64,000 nucleotides of DNA. It comes from Ridgeia piscesae. Lineage: Eukaryota; Annelida; Polychaeta; Sabellida; Siboglinidae. The notes under the pieces are model-generated. The model was not told the DNA's origin. It did no database searches and saw only the letters and a list, made by a program, of their open reading frames with translations. The stretch lies in contig JAODUO010000157.1 of assembly GCA_025642075.2 (NCBI GenBank), positions 22,501 through 86,500 of the forward strand, read 5' to 3'. Positions 23,601 to 62,387 of the stretch are shown piece by piece (positions within the stretch are counted from its first letter, which is position 1; each line of letters opens with the position of its first letter). Both the position numbers and the translations under genes were made by a program.

Positions 23601-26600
23601 CAGATAGTGTAAAGCCATGTACAAGATAATAAATAGGTAAAATAAATAACAAAATCTGTTGTATCGAATTTATCAGGACAAACAAATCAACAGGCAGCTC
23701 CGGCAGTCTGTCGTTTGGCGGCGCCACTCGCAAGGCTGGGGGCAAGAAGTCAACGGCAGCCGGCAGCAGCTTCTCCTCACAGTTCAGCAGTACTCCAGAG
23801 GTCAGAGGTCACGCGGGGAACATGTCAACATCAACCAACGACACCTCCATGTTCCACGCCCCTGACGGGGTGGATCTGTCTGCGATCGGCCCCCCGTGTT
23901 TCACTGGTGAGGGCTAGCGACATGGATGGGGTCAGGGGTTGGTGGGGTCAGAGGTCGGTGAAGATCATTAGATAACTATTTTAATATTCGAATGTAGTGA
24001 TCCGGTTTCTTGGTTCATTGTTAATAAGTAAATGTTTTACCTCTCAAGAACATGTTCTTTCTGAAGAAGGCTGTGAGAGACAGCCAAAATATACGGAAAA
24101 TGAAAACGTTTCTTGAGAGGTAAAACTTATGATCACTATTATAATTACTGTATAAATTTGGTCAACTAAAATTTTAAAATTTTCATATTTCTGAAGTTAC
24201 CCTACAAAAATGTAATATTAATGTGTGAAGACAGAGTTCAGTTTGTATTTGAACACGTAGAAATAACAGGCTTCCGAAAATGTGCATTACATAAATTAAA
24301 TTGTAGTGTGTCGAAAAACATGAGTAAATAAATGTGTTTATTTTTGTAGATTTGTAGGGTGTCCAAAAACATGAGTAAGGATTTTTTTTACATTTGTGTG
24401 GTTTGCAAAAAAGCCTATTGTGTCTGAATACTGGGAATTTATGGTACATTTGAAAAGTCAGATATTTGGGTTTGAACCTTCTACGTGCTGGTTTGAAACA
24501 TTGACAAGTTACCCCAGCTGTATAAATGGCCACCTGGCTATAGACAATGGTATATGTATGTGTATGAATGGTCTTTGTGGCTGAATGCTTCCCGTGGAAG
24601 TTGACATAGTGTTTGTTACACCTGGTCTGACAGGTAATGAAGTGTGACACTGGCTGAACTGTTCTAAAGATTCCACATTTCCAAGTGATGCCAACAAATA
24701 CAGGAAATCGTATCCTGCCATCAGACGATCATGGCAGTAGAATGTCCTTCTAAAATCAAAACAAGACGTCAGCATTTACTGTTTTGTACCCAAATTATGT
24801 CTGTAGTTAAGGACTAATTTTCTATATGATGTTTTGACTATAATTGTGTCTGCACTTTTCCTAGACTCTTTACATCTTGGCACCTAATTTTCATAGAATA
24901 TTTCTAATAAGTCCCTAAGATGAAAATCATAACATTTGTACTTTTCAAAAATTCCTCTTTGTGTAAGGTTTTGGTCTATGCCAAACACTAGGGTTCAGGC
25001 AACTGATAAAACAAGTAAATAAAACAGCAACATTTCAGGTTTGATAATGCAAAGAAACGATTCACGTATATGAAATAATAATTTGGTTGCAGAGGGCGGA
25101 TCAGTGGAAGACTCGCGGTACCACCAGTCTGCCCCTAGGGGTAGGAACGCAATGGACAGTAGGCTTGACCACAGCCACAGGTCGTCGGGGTCAATGAGGA
25201 CAAAGACGACGAAGGAGTCGGGGACATTGACGGAGTCCATGATGGAGTCCTCGGCCTACCAGGCTCCGCATCACACAAAGACAGTGAGTGGACACTTCAT
25301 CCAGAGATGCCGTTTGATTTACCAAATCTGGACTGTTCGGTCGTCTTTGGGACGCGATATTGCACTATATAAGAACTTACCTTTTTCTGCCAGACTTTTA
25401 GGTTCAAATGTGTGATATTTTTACCTAGTTCCCAGTCAGTTTACCATTTTCCATGTTCTTTGACTGGAATCAACCGACCTATCGCTCTAGTAATGTGTAT
25501 CCACTTGGCCTGGGAAACTTTAAAACAAATCGTAACAGATATGTGAGAGTTAGTACCGGCCTTTGTCTCAATATATTATCGTTTCTTTCTAATCCAAATC
25601 ACTTCTGTGGTGCCTCTTATTTTCCTGTCTGGCTGTATGTCTAAAGTGCAGCCAGACTACTGTGTGATTCTGTTAAATTATATTCCCTCTGATAGGTGAT
25701 TTATGCATGTCTGTTTTCCAATGTTTTATGTGGCTTCAAATATGGTCTGTTTGCGGATGTTTTCTTCGTGTTTTTATGCTCTTTGACATCGGTCACAGGG
25801 AGACACCATTTCTGTGACACCCTCGTGAAAAGGACCCAGCTGCATATCGTGGTGTTGTTTTCAATTATGAAGTGAAATGAATTTTAAAGAGCTCTTATTT
25901 AAAGAGCAAACTCAGTGCTTAGGAATGTCAATGAAACGATTCCCATTTAATTTTAAGATGAATATTTATTGCTGTTTTCTACTTTTCATGAACTTTTAAC
26001 AACATTTGTAATGTTTTAGTTATATGTGGCTGCGGTTGACAGTCCAGTAATAAATTTACAGCACAAAATGATTCGATTTGATCATCTCAGATTGTATCTT
26101 CATTTTTAAATGTTATCATTCGTCACAACCGTCACGGACACCTGAATTATTCAAAGTACAAAAGTCCTACTTTGTCAGCTGGATTATTCAATTTATTTAT
26201 GTTGCCATAGAAACCGCCTGGAGACATCAGCCAATGGCAGCTAGACCTGAAGCATGGCCGTTACATACAGTGGGTGTTTCTTGAGTCAAAGTTCCGCAAA
26301 TCTTTCCTGGAGCAGGACAGAGAGGCTATGGTGAGTGGACGACTTACACAGACTGCCAAATTTCAAATTCTCAAATATGTGCTGAATATATTGAGTAAAA
26401 GTCATAATCCTGATACCCGTCACATTTAACATCCTGTGGTCAATAGGCCTTGTAAGTCTCGCACTCAAAAACGAAGCTGGGGGCACATGGGGGCAGGAAG
26501 TCCATATTCTCCATGTTGACATGTAGGACTTTGTTTTGTTTTTGGTTGTAGTTATATACTGTCCCCAAATAGTGTTTTATGGTTATATTGTCCAAAGGAA

Positions 26601-29600
26601 AATTACAAGCAGAAGCAGTGGAACACTTTGCCGGTGACAATGATCACGGAAATTATGCATTTTAATAGATTATTATGGTTGTTGCCATGGCATTAGCAGC
26701 AAGTACTTGTGTTTTGCGATCTTGACTAGTAATGAAGAATGCCATCTTTCACGCAGTACAACCTGTTTTGGGGCAAATGTATACAGCTAAGCTATAAGCT
26801 GTACACGTGTTATAATGATGTGCATTTAGACAACTTGTCAGATATAAGTGCTTATCGAACTGTTGTGAAACCACAACGTACAGCCGTGTAAAATGCAAAT
26901 CCCATAAAAGACACATACGGCCTAAAATCGTGTATACAATCTGCACTATGTAAATCACTATTTGGCTATGACAGTGTGACAAATTCAATATTAAATCGGA
27001 CATTTAAGATAAGAAAGATGTAATGAAAGATATTTATATCCTGATTTTCCTAGTATTCATCACTCGGAAGCTACAACTATCATTCGTCGTTAGAATATTA
27101 TTCTTGTGTCCTGTCCCCAATCAGCTTCAGTTGCCCGGAGTCTCGCCAAGTATCGTGACCCACTTACAGGCCCTATTACATCACAATTACATAGTGATTG
27201 CAATGTCATATTCGTTCTTTTAAGTACACGAGCGCTCAAGACAAATTCTAAATAATTTTGTGTTGGATCGTTTAAATACATGTTCAGTTTCAACATTCTA
27301 GTATTGGAGTTGATTTTGTCTTAAATATAGATTGTGAAAAAATACTACATGTACTTTGTTATGATGATATGTTATTCAACGTAATCATCCAAAAACAGTT
27401 GTAATCATAATTTTGCTCATTTTCTAATTAATTTTACTCGTAATCGCATTCATAATTCTTAATAAAAATCAGTTACATTAGTTGTGTAATAATTTTTATG
27501 TAATCATAGTTAAAGGTATTTCTCATAACAGATCGTGCACATTCTTAAAGCAACTTGCTGTAATTGTAGTCATAATCATGTTTCATCAGACTGCTCTGAA
27601 TGCCACATGTGATTACTGACAGAAAGAAGTACACGCCCTCTGGCGAGAGACGCAGGAACTGACTGCCCAGTCAACCCAACTGGACATTGAGAGGAACAGA
27701 CACAAACATCTGAGGAATGTCGACCAGTCACTTGACCTGCAGGTCTGTGTGTGCCCACTGTGTCTGTCTGTCTGTCTGTCAAGTCTCATGGCAGAACGCC
27801 ACTGTTAATATCTGGGGCAGAGTGGTGTAGTGGTTAGAACATCAGAGTGGTGTATTGGTTAGATCATCTGAGTGGTGTAGTGGTTAGATCATCAGAGTGG
27901 TGTAGTGGTTAGATCATCAGAGTGGTGTAGTGGTTAGATCATCAGAGTGGTGTAGTGGTTAGATCATCAGAGTGGTGTAGTGGTTAGTCATCAGAGTGGT
28001 GTAGTGGTTAGATCATCAGAGTGGTGTAGTGGTTGTCTCGGGCTGTTGGGTTGATCATCAGAGTGTCTGTATTGGGTTGTCTGGTGGTGTAGTCGTTAGT
28101 CATCAAGTGGTGTATGGTTGTCATGTGGTGTAGTGTTGATCATCAGAGTGGTGTTGGTTGATCATGTGTGTGTGGTGTAGTGTTGATCATCTGAGTGTAG
28201 TGGGTTGTCTTCAAGTGGTGTATGGCAGAAGTGTTAATATCTGGGGGAGGTGTAGTGGTTAGATCATCAGAGTGGTGCAGTGGTTTTGGTAATTTGAAAG
28301 GTCTGCCACATTGATTTGCAATGTGCCGTCTAAGATGAGTTTATGAATGTTGTTATTACACTGTCTATGGAAAAAACGTTTCACAAAAATGTTTGCATAA
28401 AACTGTTAAGATGAACTAATCTGCAACTGAGTTGAGGTGTCTAATTTTTCCCGAACAATTGTATAAACGATCTCGTTAAATTACTTATGTTGATTCAACT
28501 TTGATTTGCATAAAGGGGAAGTAGGGAATCATCCAAATGATCTGACTCAGCATTTAGTTATTTACTTGACTCATCAACATGGATAAACACAAAAACGCTG
28601 ACATAACACGCACAGTGAGATCGGAAAAGTTATCAGAACCAGGACACTGTCAATCCCTTCCCCGAGGTTGTATGTACAGTTGACGTGGTGTGTTTCAGCT
28701 GGTGGGATTGAGCCCCGTGGCGGAAGCCGTGGGGCGTCTCACACGGGAGTATGAGACCCTGGCCGCAGCCCTCGACACTACTCGCCACCAGGTGGCAGTG
28801 AAGGGCGTCAGTGTGCCGCACGACCAGCAACAATTCGCAGGTGTCACATTGCTTATAGTTCTATCCCTGCTGTCTACCGTTCCGCGGTGTACCTGGCATA
28901 GGGACAACCACATTGAATCAGTTCCAGTTTTAGTCAGTACAAAATCTGTCGATTCCATCTTGCAAAATATCAATTTCAACTTAACGATGCTGCAAAACAA
29001 ATCAAACTCCATCATCGTTGCACAGACAAAGTGCACTTCAGCATGGCATTGATTGAGAGGGAAATCATGTCTAAGCTACAGTACGACGTCACAGCTCTAC
29101 CTGCGGGAATACATTGGCTGTGTACAGTATGCCTAATGTCACATCTCTAAGGAACGAAACAGGACATGATAAATCTTCACATAATCAGTTTATACTGTGT
29201 TATTCGTGAATTCTATGTTCTGCAGCTAGCTCTGTAAACGGCTCATACTGACACTGTTTTTAAAGTGGTTTTTACCAATATAAAGTTTCAATTCTAAATC
29301 GATAAAATGTCGATTTGAATCAAAACATAATAATAATATAAATTTATACATCTCTATGAAAGGAATTTTGTGTTGTGTCGAGTGTTACCGTTTGACACAA
29401 ATGTTTACCTGTCTGTGTGCCCAGATGACCTGCAGAGGGCGCTGTGTGAGACGCAGCAACTGCTCGGTGAGCTGAGTCACATGACCCGACAACAGACGCC
29501 CTCCGTGACGACATTCAGCGAGACTATCCAGGCAGTCGAAGAAATTGTATCTACCGAGTTGCATGAACTGGCCAGGTGACGTAGCTTTATGTCTGTCATT

Positions 29601-30866
29601 GTCACCAGTCTATTGACACTGTTTGTGGAAAAAAGCAGCCATGACTGTTTACTATAATTTGGTTGAGCAAGTGAAAGTATCACAGTGACTAGAGCTTCGG
29701 ACTCTTCACTAAGACAACCCTTGTGCTGTCGTGTAAAACTTTGGGCAAGTTGTTTCACTCTACTTCGCTCCAGTTCACTCAGCTGTTTGAATGAGTACCT
29801 GGCTGTAGACAGAGGTGGATATTTATGTATGAAGCCTGCACAGTACTTGCAGCGTGACTGGATGCTTCCAGAGAGGCTGAGACGGTGTTTTATTGAACAG
29901 GTCTGCCAGGGAGTGAAGTGTAAATCACTTTGAGCAATCTGGAGGATTGGATACTCTGCTATATAAGAAAACACCTTTACTTAATTTTGGCATCGGACTG
30001 TCAGTTGCGAGAACCTGGTTTGCTGCTGTTTCAAACCTCGTGCAGATTCATTCACTCTACGTTGCACCAGTTCACTCAACTGTATGAATGAATACCTGGC
30101 TATAGACAGTGGTGGATATTTGTGTACAGATACACTTTGTGCATTAATTGCAGCATGACTGAAACTTTATTGCACTGCATTGTACATTATCCCTCTTTTA
30201 TTGTTACCTGTTCATGTAATACATCATTTAGTCTACTGTACAGAATATTGCCTCTATGTACAGGATATTTGGTTACAATGAAACTTATTATTTGACCAGT
30301 CGCACCTTTAAAGTAGATTTGTAATCAGGTGTGTGGACACCTTCAGAATCAGCAGGTGGACAGGCGTGAATCAACTGCTCCTAACACTCACTGCATGTGT
30401 TTCCTGCAGTTGTCTTGAAGTCTGTTGATGTATTGCGTAACTTGCCTTCAGAAAAGCTGTTCTTGTTTGCATCAAGGCATGCATCATGAACAGACACCTT
30501 GTGTCAGTCACTCTACGTAATGGCGCATGACTTCTCTGGTTGGGAAATCAAGTGTTCTTTTCTGCATGTCATTTAATTGGGATTTGTCACGGGTGGTTTT
30601 TTTTACAAAATTGTATTACTTGATTAATCATCCTCATTCATGTGCATGCATACCCAATCCCAGATGAGTTGTTTCTCAAGCGCTGACAGCCATGTTTCTC
30701 AAGCGCTGACAGCCATGTTTCTCAAGCGCTGACAGCCATGTTTCTCAAGCGCTGACAGCCATGTTTCTCCTTCGCCAGGTGTCAGGAGCTGATGAGTGCT
30801 GCGAGTTCATTGGCCACACATGAGGCGTCGTTACTGATCCAGGGCATACAGTCCGCGACCACGTGA
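20648..30866 (+). CDS. HAUS8: HAUS augmin-like complex subunit 8
   Basis: HAUS8 (Hice1) is a subunit of augmin, which binds spindle microtubules and recruits gamma-tubulin ring complexes for branching nucleation. Ten coding exons (20648-20687, 22088-22164, 22847-22983, 23677-23906, 25093-25283, 26211-26330, 27623-27742, 28699-28840, 29425-29575, 30779-30866) join in phase to 431 residues; human HAUS8 is about 410. Family marks seen: a basic N-terminus (SKSRKKK) followed by RVSSRYMQ, matching the ESRYLQ-type motif in the microtubule-binding region; a Ser/Gly/Thr-rich linker; PDGVDLSAIGPP; a predicted coiled-coil half with AAALDTTRHQVAVKGVSVP, very close to the vertebrate ALDTTRHELPV block; then TQQLLGEL. 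The start ATG (AAGATGG context) lies six bases after a 3' splice site, so the 5' UTR must be on an upstream exon. Introns carry their own minisatellites. Confidence 0.87.
20945..22075. repeat. 24-bp minisatellite in HAUS8 intron 1, about 46 copies
   Basis: Unit GTGTAGAGTAGTACAGTGAG plus TAAG (24 bases); early copies read TTGTTGAG in place of GTGTAGAG. Each unit carries ACAGTGAGTAAG, a consensus-like 5' splice donor in the sense direction of HAUS8. The array ends about 12 bases before the exon 2 acceptor. Confidence 0.97.
22088..22164 (+). CDS. HAUS8: HAUS8 exon 2
   Basis: Acceptor GTTGTTGTTGCTGCAG/CT and donor GACCGG/GTGAGT. Two bases in. Encodes IRVSSRYMQTTKPNESRGPM and more; RVSSRYMQ is the conserved N-terminal motif. 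Confidence 0.85.
22847..22983 (+). CDS. HAUS8: HAUS8 exon 3
   Basis: Acceptor CCGTTTTCCTGCAG/GGA and donor GGACG/GTGGGT. Phase 0 in, two bases out. Basic Ser/Thr/Gly/Ala-rich linker. Confidence 0.8.
23677..23906 (+). CDS. HAUS8: HAUS8 exon 4
   Basis: Acceptor CGAATTTATCAG/G and donor CACTG/GTGAGG. Ser/Gly-rich linker ending in DGVDLSAIGPPCFT, matching the vertebrate LDLSAI motif. Confidence 0.85.
24034..24126. repeat. Perfect 17-bp inverted repeat with hammerhead-like centre
   Basis: GTTTTACCTCTCAAGAA (24034-24050) and its exact inverse (24110-24126) flank CTGAAGA (24061), a six-base-pair stem GGCTGT/ACAGCC with loop GAGAG, and AAAA. Lies in HAUS8 intron 4. Confidence 0.8.
24505..24685 (+). 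mobile_element. SINE fragment
   Basis: Contains CACCTGGCTATAGACAATGG and GGCTGAATGCTTCCCGTGGA, matching the body of the full SINE copies. Diverged. Confidence 0.65.
25093..25283 (+). CDS. HAUS8: HAUS8 exon 5
   Basis: Acceptor AATTTGGTTGCAG/AG and donor AAGACA/GTGAGT. Two bases in, phase 0 out. Encodes GGSVEDSRYHQSAPRGRN and a Ser/Thr/Arg-rich stretch. Confidence 0.82.
25340..25385 (+). mobile_element. SINE 3' tail fragment
   Basis: GATATTGCACTATATAAGAA followed by CTTACCTTTTT matches the 3' end of the SINE family. Starts soon after HAUS8 exon 5. Confidence 0.55.
26211..26330 (+). CDS. HAUS8: HAUS8 exon 6
   Basis: Acceptor TTATGTTGCCATAG/AAA and donor GCTATG/GTGAGT. 40 codons, phase 0/0. 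Includes GRYIQWVFLESKFRKSFLEQ, the start of the coiled-coil half. Confidence 0.85.
27623..27742 (+). CDS. HAUS8: HAUS8 exon 7
   Basis: Acceptor GTGATTACTGACAG/AAA; weak donor CTGCAG/GTCTGT. 40 codons, phase 0/0, amphipathic: KEVHALWRETQELTAQSTQL and on. Confidence 0.83.
27815..28275. repeat. 25-bp tRNA-like minisatellite in HAUS8 intron 7
   Basis: Unit AGTGGTGTAGTGGTTAGATC plus ATCAG (25 bases). It is clean from about 27830 to 28030, then heavily eroded with deletions to about 28275. The unit resembles the 5' half of a tRNA, including an A-box-like TAGTGGTTAGA. Confidence 0.9.
28699..28840 (+). CDS. HAUS8: HAUS8 exon 8
   Basis: Acceptor GTGGTGTGTTTCAG/CTG and donor TTCGCAG/GTGTCA. Contains LAAALDTTRHQVAVKGVSVP, the best family-diagnostic block in the gene. 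Confidence 0.9.
29425..29575 (+). CDS. HAUS8: HAUS8 exon 9
   Basis: Acceptor CTGTGTGCCCAG/AT and donor GGCCAG/GTGACG. Encodes DLQRALCETQQLLGELSHMT and a helix-rich remainder. A SINE lies about 100 bases downstream. Confidence 0.87.
29676..29980 (+). mobile_element. tRNA-derived SINE, near full length
   Basis: Diverged head, then GAGTACCTGGCTGTAGACAG, GACTGGATGCTTCCAGAGAG and a 3' end CTATATAAGAAAACACCTTT. Same family as 16038-16357. Confidence 0.8.
29995..30175 (+). mobile_element. SINE fragment, 5' portion
   Basis: GAACCTGGTTTGCTGCTGTT then AATACCTGGCTATAGACAGT and GGTGGATATTTGTGTA. Truncated at the 3' end and adjacent to the previous SINE. Confidence 0.7.
30669..30768. repeat. 23-bp tandem repeat abutting HAUS8 exon 10 acceptor, 4 copies
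   Basis: Unit TTTCTCAAGCGCTGACAGCC plus ATG. The next TTTCTC after the array begins the real tract TTTCTCCTTCGCCAG of exon 10. Confidence 0.95.
30779..30866 (+). CDS. HAUS8: HAUS8 exon 10, C-terminus
   Basis: Acceptor TTCTCCTTCGCCAG/G. One base in, CQELMSAASSLATHEASLLI and a short tail, TGA at 30864-30866. The polypyrimidine tract is the last, diverged copy of a 23-bp repeat. Confidence 0.85.
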
Positions 30867-31017
30867 CTGATGCATGCTGGTCTCTGGACGACAACTACAC
30901 GAGGACACTGCAAGACACTCACTCATACTGCGAGACACTAGTACGAGGACACTGCAAGACACTACTGCCAGTCTGTGACAGATCTGCATTCCTGCACTCT
31001 TCACTAGATGAAAACAT

Positions 31018-31893
31018 TTGATGTAGTATAAACTACACGTGATGTAGTATAAACTACACGTGATGTAGTATAAACTACACGTGATGTAGTATAAACTACA
31101 CGTGATGTAGTATAAACTACACGTGATGTAGTAGAAACTACACATGATGTAGTAGAAACTACACGTGATGTAGTATAAACTACACCTGATGGGGTAGAAA
31201 CTACACGTGATGTAGTATAAACTACACGTGATGTAGTATAAACTACACGTGATGTAGTATAAACTACACATGTAGTATAAACTACACGTGATGTAGTATA
31301 AAACTACACGTGATGTAGTAGAAACTACACGTGATGTAGTAGAAACTACACTGATGTAGGTAGAAACTACACGTGATGTAGTAGAAACTACACGTGATGT
31401 AGTAGAAACTACACGTGATGTAGTATAAACTACACGTGATGTAGTAGAAACTACACGTGATGTAGTAGAAACTACACGTGATGTAGTAGAAACTACACGT
31501 GATGTAGTAGAAACTACACGTGATGTAGTAGAAACTACCTGATGTGTAGAAACTACACGTGATGTAGTATAAACTACACGTGATGTAGTATAAACTACAC
31601 GTGATGTAGTATAAACTACACGTGATGTAGTAGAAACTACACGTGATGTAGTAGAAACTAACGTGATGTAGTAGAAACTACACCTGATGGGGTAGAAACT
31701 ACACGTGATGTAGTAGAAACTACACGTGATGTAGTAGAAACTACACGTGATGTAGTAGAAACTACACGTGATGTAGTAGAAACTACACGTGATGTAGTAG
31801 AAACTACACGTGATGTAGTAGAAACTACACGTGATGTAGTAGAAACTACACTGATGGGGTAGAAACTACACGTGATGTAGTAGAAACTACACG
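31018..31893. repeat. 21-bp minisatellite with hairpin and CACGTG, about 41 copies
   Basis: Unit TGATGTAGTAGAAACTACAC plus G (variant TATAAAC for TAGAAAC). Each unit carries TGTAGT and ACTACA, which are inverse, and the junction reads CACGTG. Begins about 150 bases after the HAUS8 stop, so it is probably in or next to the 3' UTR. Confidence 0.97.
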
Positions 31894-32614
31894 TATGACC
31901 CTCCACTTAAACCAACTACTATACGTACAAGGGGCAAACAAAGAAATGAGGTATACAGTACTATAACACACCAGAAATAGCTATTTCTTTGTTTTAAAGA
32001 ATACATTAAATTAACCTTCTGAATTACATATACCCCATCCATATGTGTCAGGGGTCACTGCAGCTGGTTCCATCAGTACCAGTTCTTCTCTGCCCTTTCA
32101 AAAACTCCTTAATGAGCCATTAAATCCCCCACAAATACTATGGCCGGTCGCCAGTCATGTAGTATAATTTTGTGTGTGATTTCAGCCACACGCTGCTCGT
32201 TTTACATGCAATGTTTAGGACGTGAATGGATCATTATATTTGCATTCCTACCAGTCATGAATCCGTTTTCAAGTTGTTCCCACGGATGGTGACTGGCAAA
32301 GTCAATTGCTATAATTTTATAGGTCACTCCCGAGGTTTTCAGAGACGATAAGCCAGGGGTACCATAGGGCAGCACAATGACCCTTGACCTGTGAGGAGGA
32401 TATACTCTAGTACCATTGATAGCATCTAACAGATTCATCAGAACACTGCAAGAACTCTCGACTCAGTTGGTTTTATCAGTCGTCCAATGTGGTTGTATAT
32501 TGGTCTTGTCACTTCCTCTGTAGTAGCAAGATTATTTATGTTATTGACATATTGTTGTTCTTTTTGTTTTATTCTGTCTAGTGTAGTTGGAGTGGATGTC
32601 GATGTATGTTACAC
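31894..32614. other. HAUS8 downstream region, no gene assigned
   Basis: Mixed unique sequence, probably 3' UTR of HAUS8. A minus-strand open frame (32202-32438) encodes an ordinary-looking 78-residue peptide (AIDFASHHPWEQLENGFMTG within it) that I do not recognise; it could be a transposon fragment. Confidence 0.4.
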
Positions 32615-32620
32615 AATAAA
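32615..32620 (+). promoter_or_regulatory. Candidate poly(A) signal AATAAA (HAUS8)
   Basis: AATAAA on the plus strand, first good signal after the HAUS8 stop outside the repeat array. A second AATAAA lies at 32707-32712. Confidence 0.45.
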
Positions 32621-32828
32621 GCTAGATTCATTCCACAGCCAGATTATGTTTTTACATTCACTGTGTCACGGTTACATCAGCCAAACGGAAGGAAAACACA
32701 TTTCTGAATAAAACATTTGGTTCTGTTGAATTAATCATATTTGTGTAAATTACAACATTCAAATGTAATATTCTAAACAACATCATTTTGCCTGTCAGAA
32801 AACAAAAGAAATATTACTGTTTGACATT

Positions 32829-32834
32829 TTTATT
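32829..32834 (-). promoter_or_regulatory. Candidate poly(A) signal AATAAA (prominin gene)
   Basis: TTTATT on the plus strand reads AATAAA on the minus strand, about 760 bases after the prominin stop. Convergent with the HAUS8 signals only about 120-210 bases away. Confidence 0.4.
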
Positions 32835-32856
32835 TTTTCGCTTCATTTGTCCAGTT

Positions 32857-32952
32857 TGCCCAAAAAATTGACTATTACATATATATGGGCAATTTTTTGG
32901 CACTGTATTTAAACTACACACAATTATGTATATATTATATATAATTGTGTGT
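32857..32952. repeat. Two adjacent inverted repeats
   Basis: GCCCAAAAAATTG is followed within 30 bases by CAATTTTTTGGC. CACACAATTAT then faces ATAATTGTGTG across a TA-rich centre. Both sit between the convergent gene ends. Confidence 0.75.
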
Positions 32953-33162
32953 TTGTGCAGGGTTTCAGAGCAAAACGCAATATATCCATTTTCTTGATAC
33001 CGAGATAAAAACATGCTAGTGTTACATCCTCAGTTTAACTAAAAATATTATGTTAAGAATTAACAATCTGAAGAAAAAAACATTGGTTGGAGAGTCTGAA
33101 ATACTGTATGGTGACTTGCTGTATAAAATGTTTTGTTTTGTTATCAAAACACAGAATATACA

Positions 33163-33204
33163 GGTCACTGTAAGTAGTGACACGTCACTGTAAGTAGTGA
33201 CACT
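33163..33204. repeat. Tandem pair of 20-bp palindromes
   Basis: Two copies of GTCACTGTAAGTAGTGACAC, each a hairpin with arms GTCACT/AGTGAC. Confidence 0.85.
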
Positions 33205-33264
33205 GCTGTGCTGACCGGCTGAACCCAGTGTCCTAACTCAATACCTGCTTAATCAAATGTGTCA

Positions 33265-33480
33265 TCACTCTTTGGACAGGATTTCAAAAAGGTTTTTTTG
33301 TTGAATTTAAATTTTAAAGGGTTTTTTTTGGAAAACCGGGAGGGGAAAAAACCCCGATTTTTTCGGGGCCCCGCCCCCCCCCTTGGGGTCACAAAAAAGG
33401 GCCTGCCTTTGGGCCCCCCGTGCCAAAAAACCCCCTGGTGGGGGGGGGGGGGGGGGCCCCGGGGGGATTGAAAAAAAAAA
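33265..33480. other. Homopolymer-rich, probably erroneous sequence
   Basis: Runs such as GGAAAAAACCCC, GGGGCCCC, a G run of about 17 and A runs replace normal sequence composition. This resembles a low-quality consensus more than biology. Confidence 0.6.
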
Positions 33481-33589
33481 CTAATCGTCAGTCAAAACAT
33501 TAGTGAAGTTAACCTTCTGGCCGTGATCGGAACGAAAATTGAATTTCGTGTCCAACACTCGCTCAGTCGCAGTGTGAAAGCGTGAATCA

Positions 33590-62386
<28,797 letters not shown>

Positions 62387-62387
<1 letters not shown>

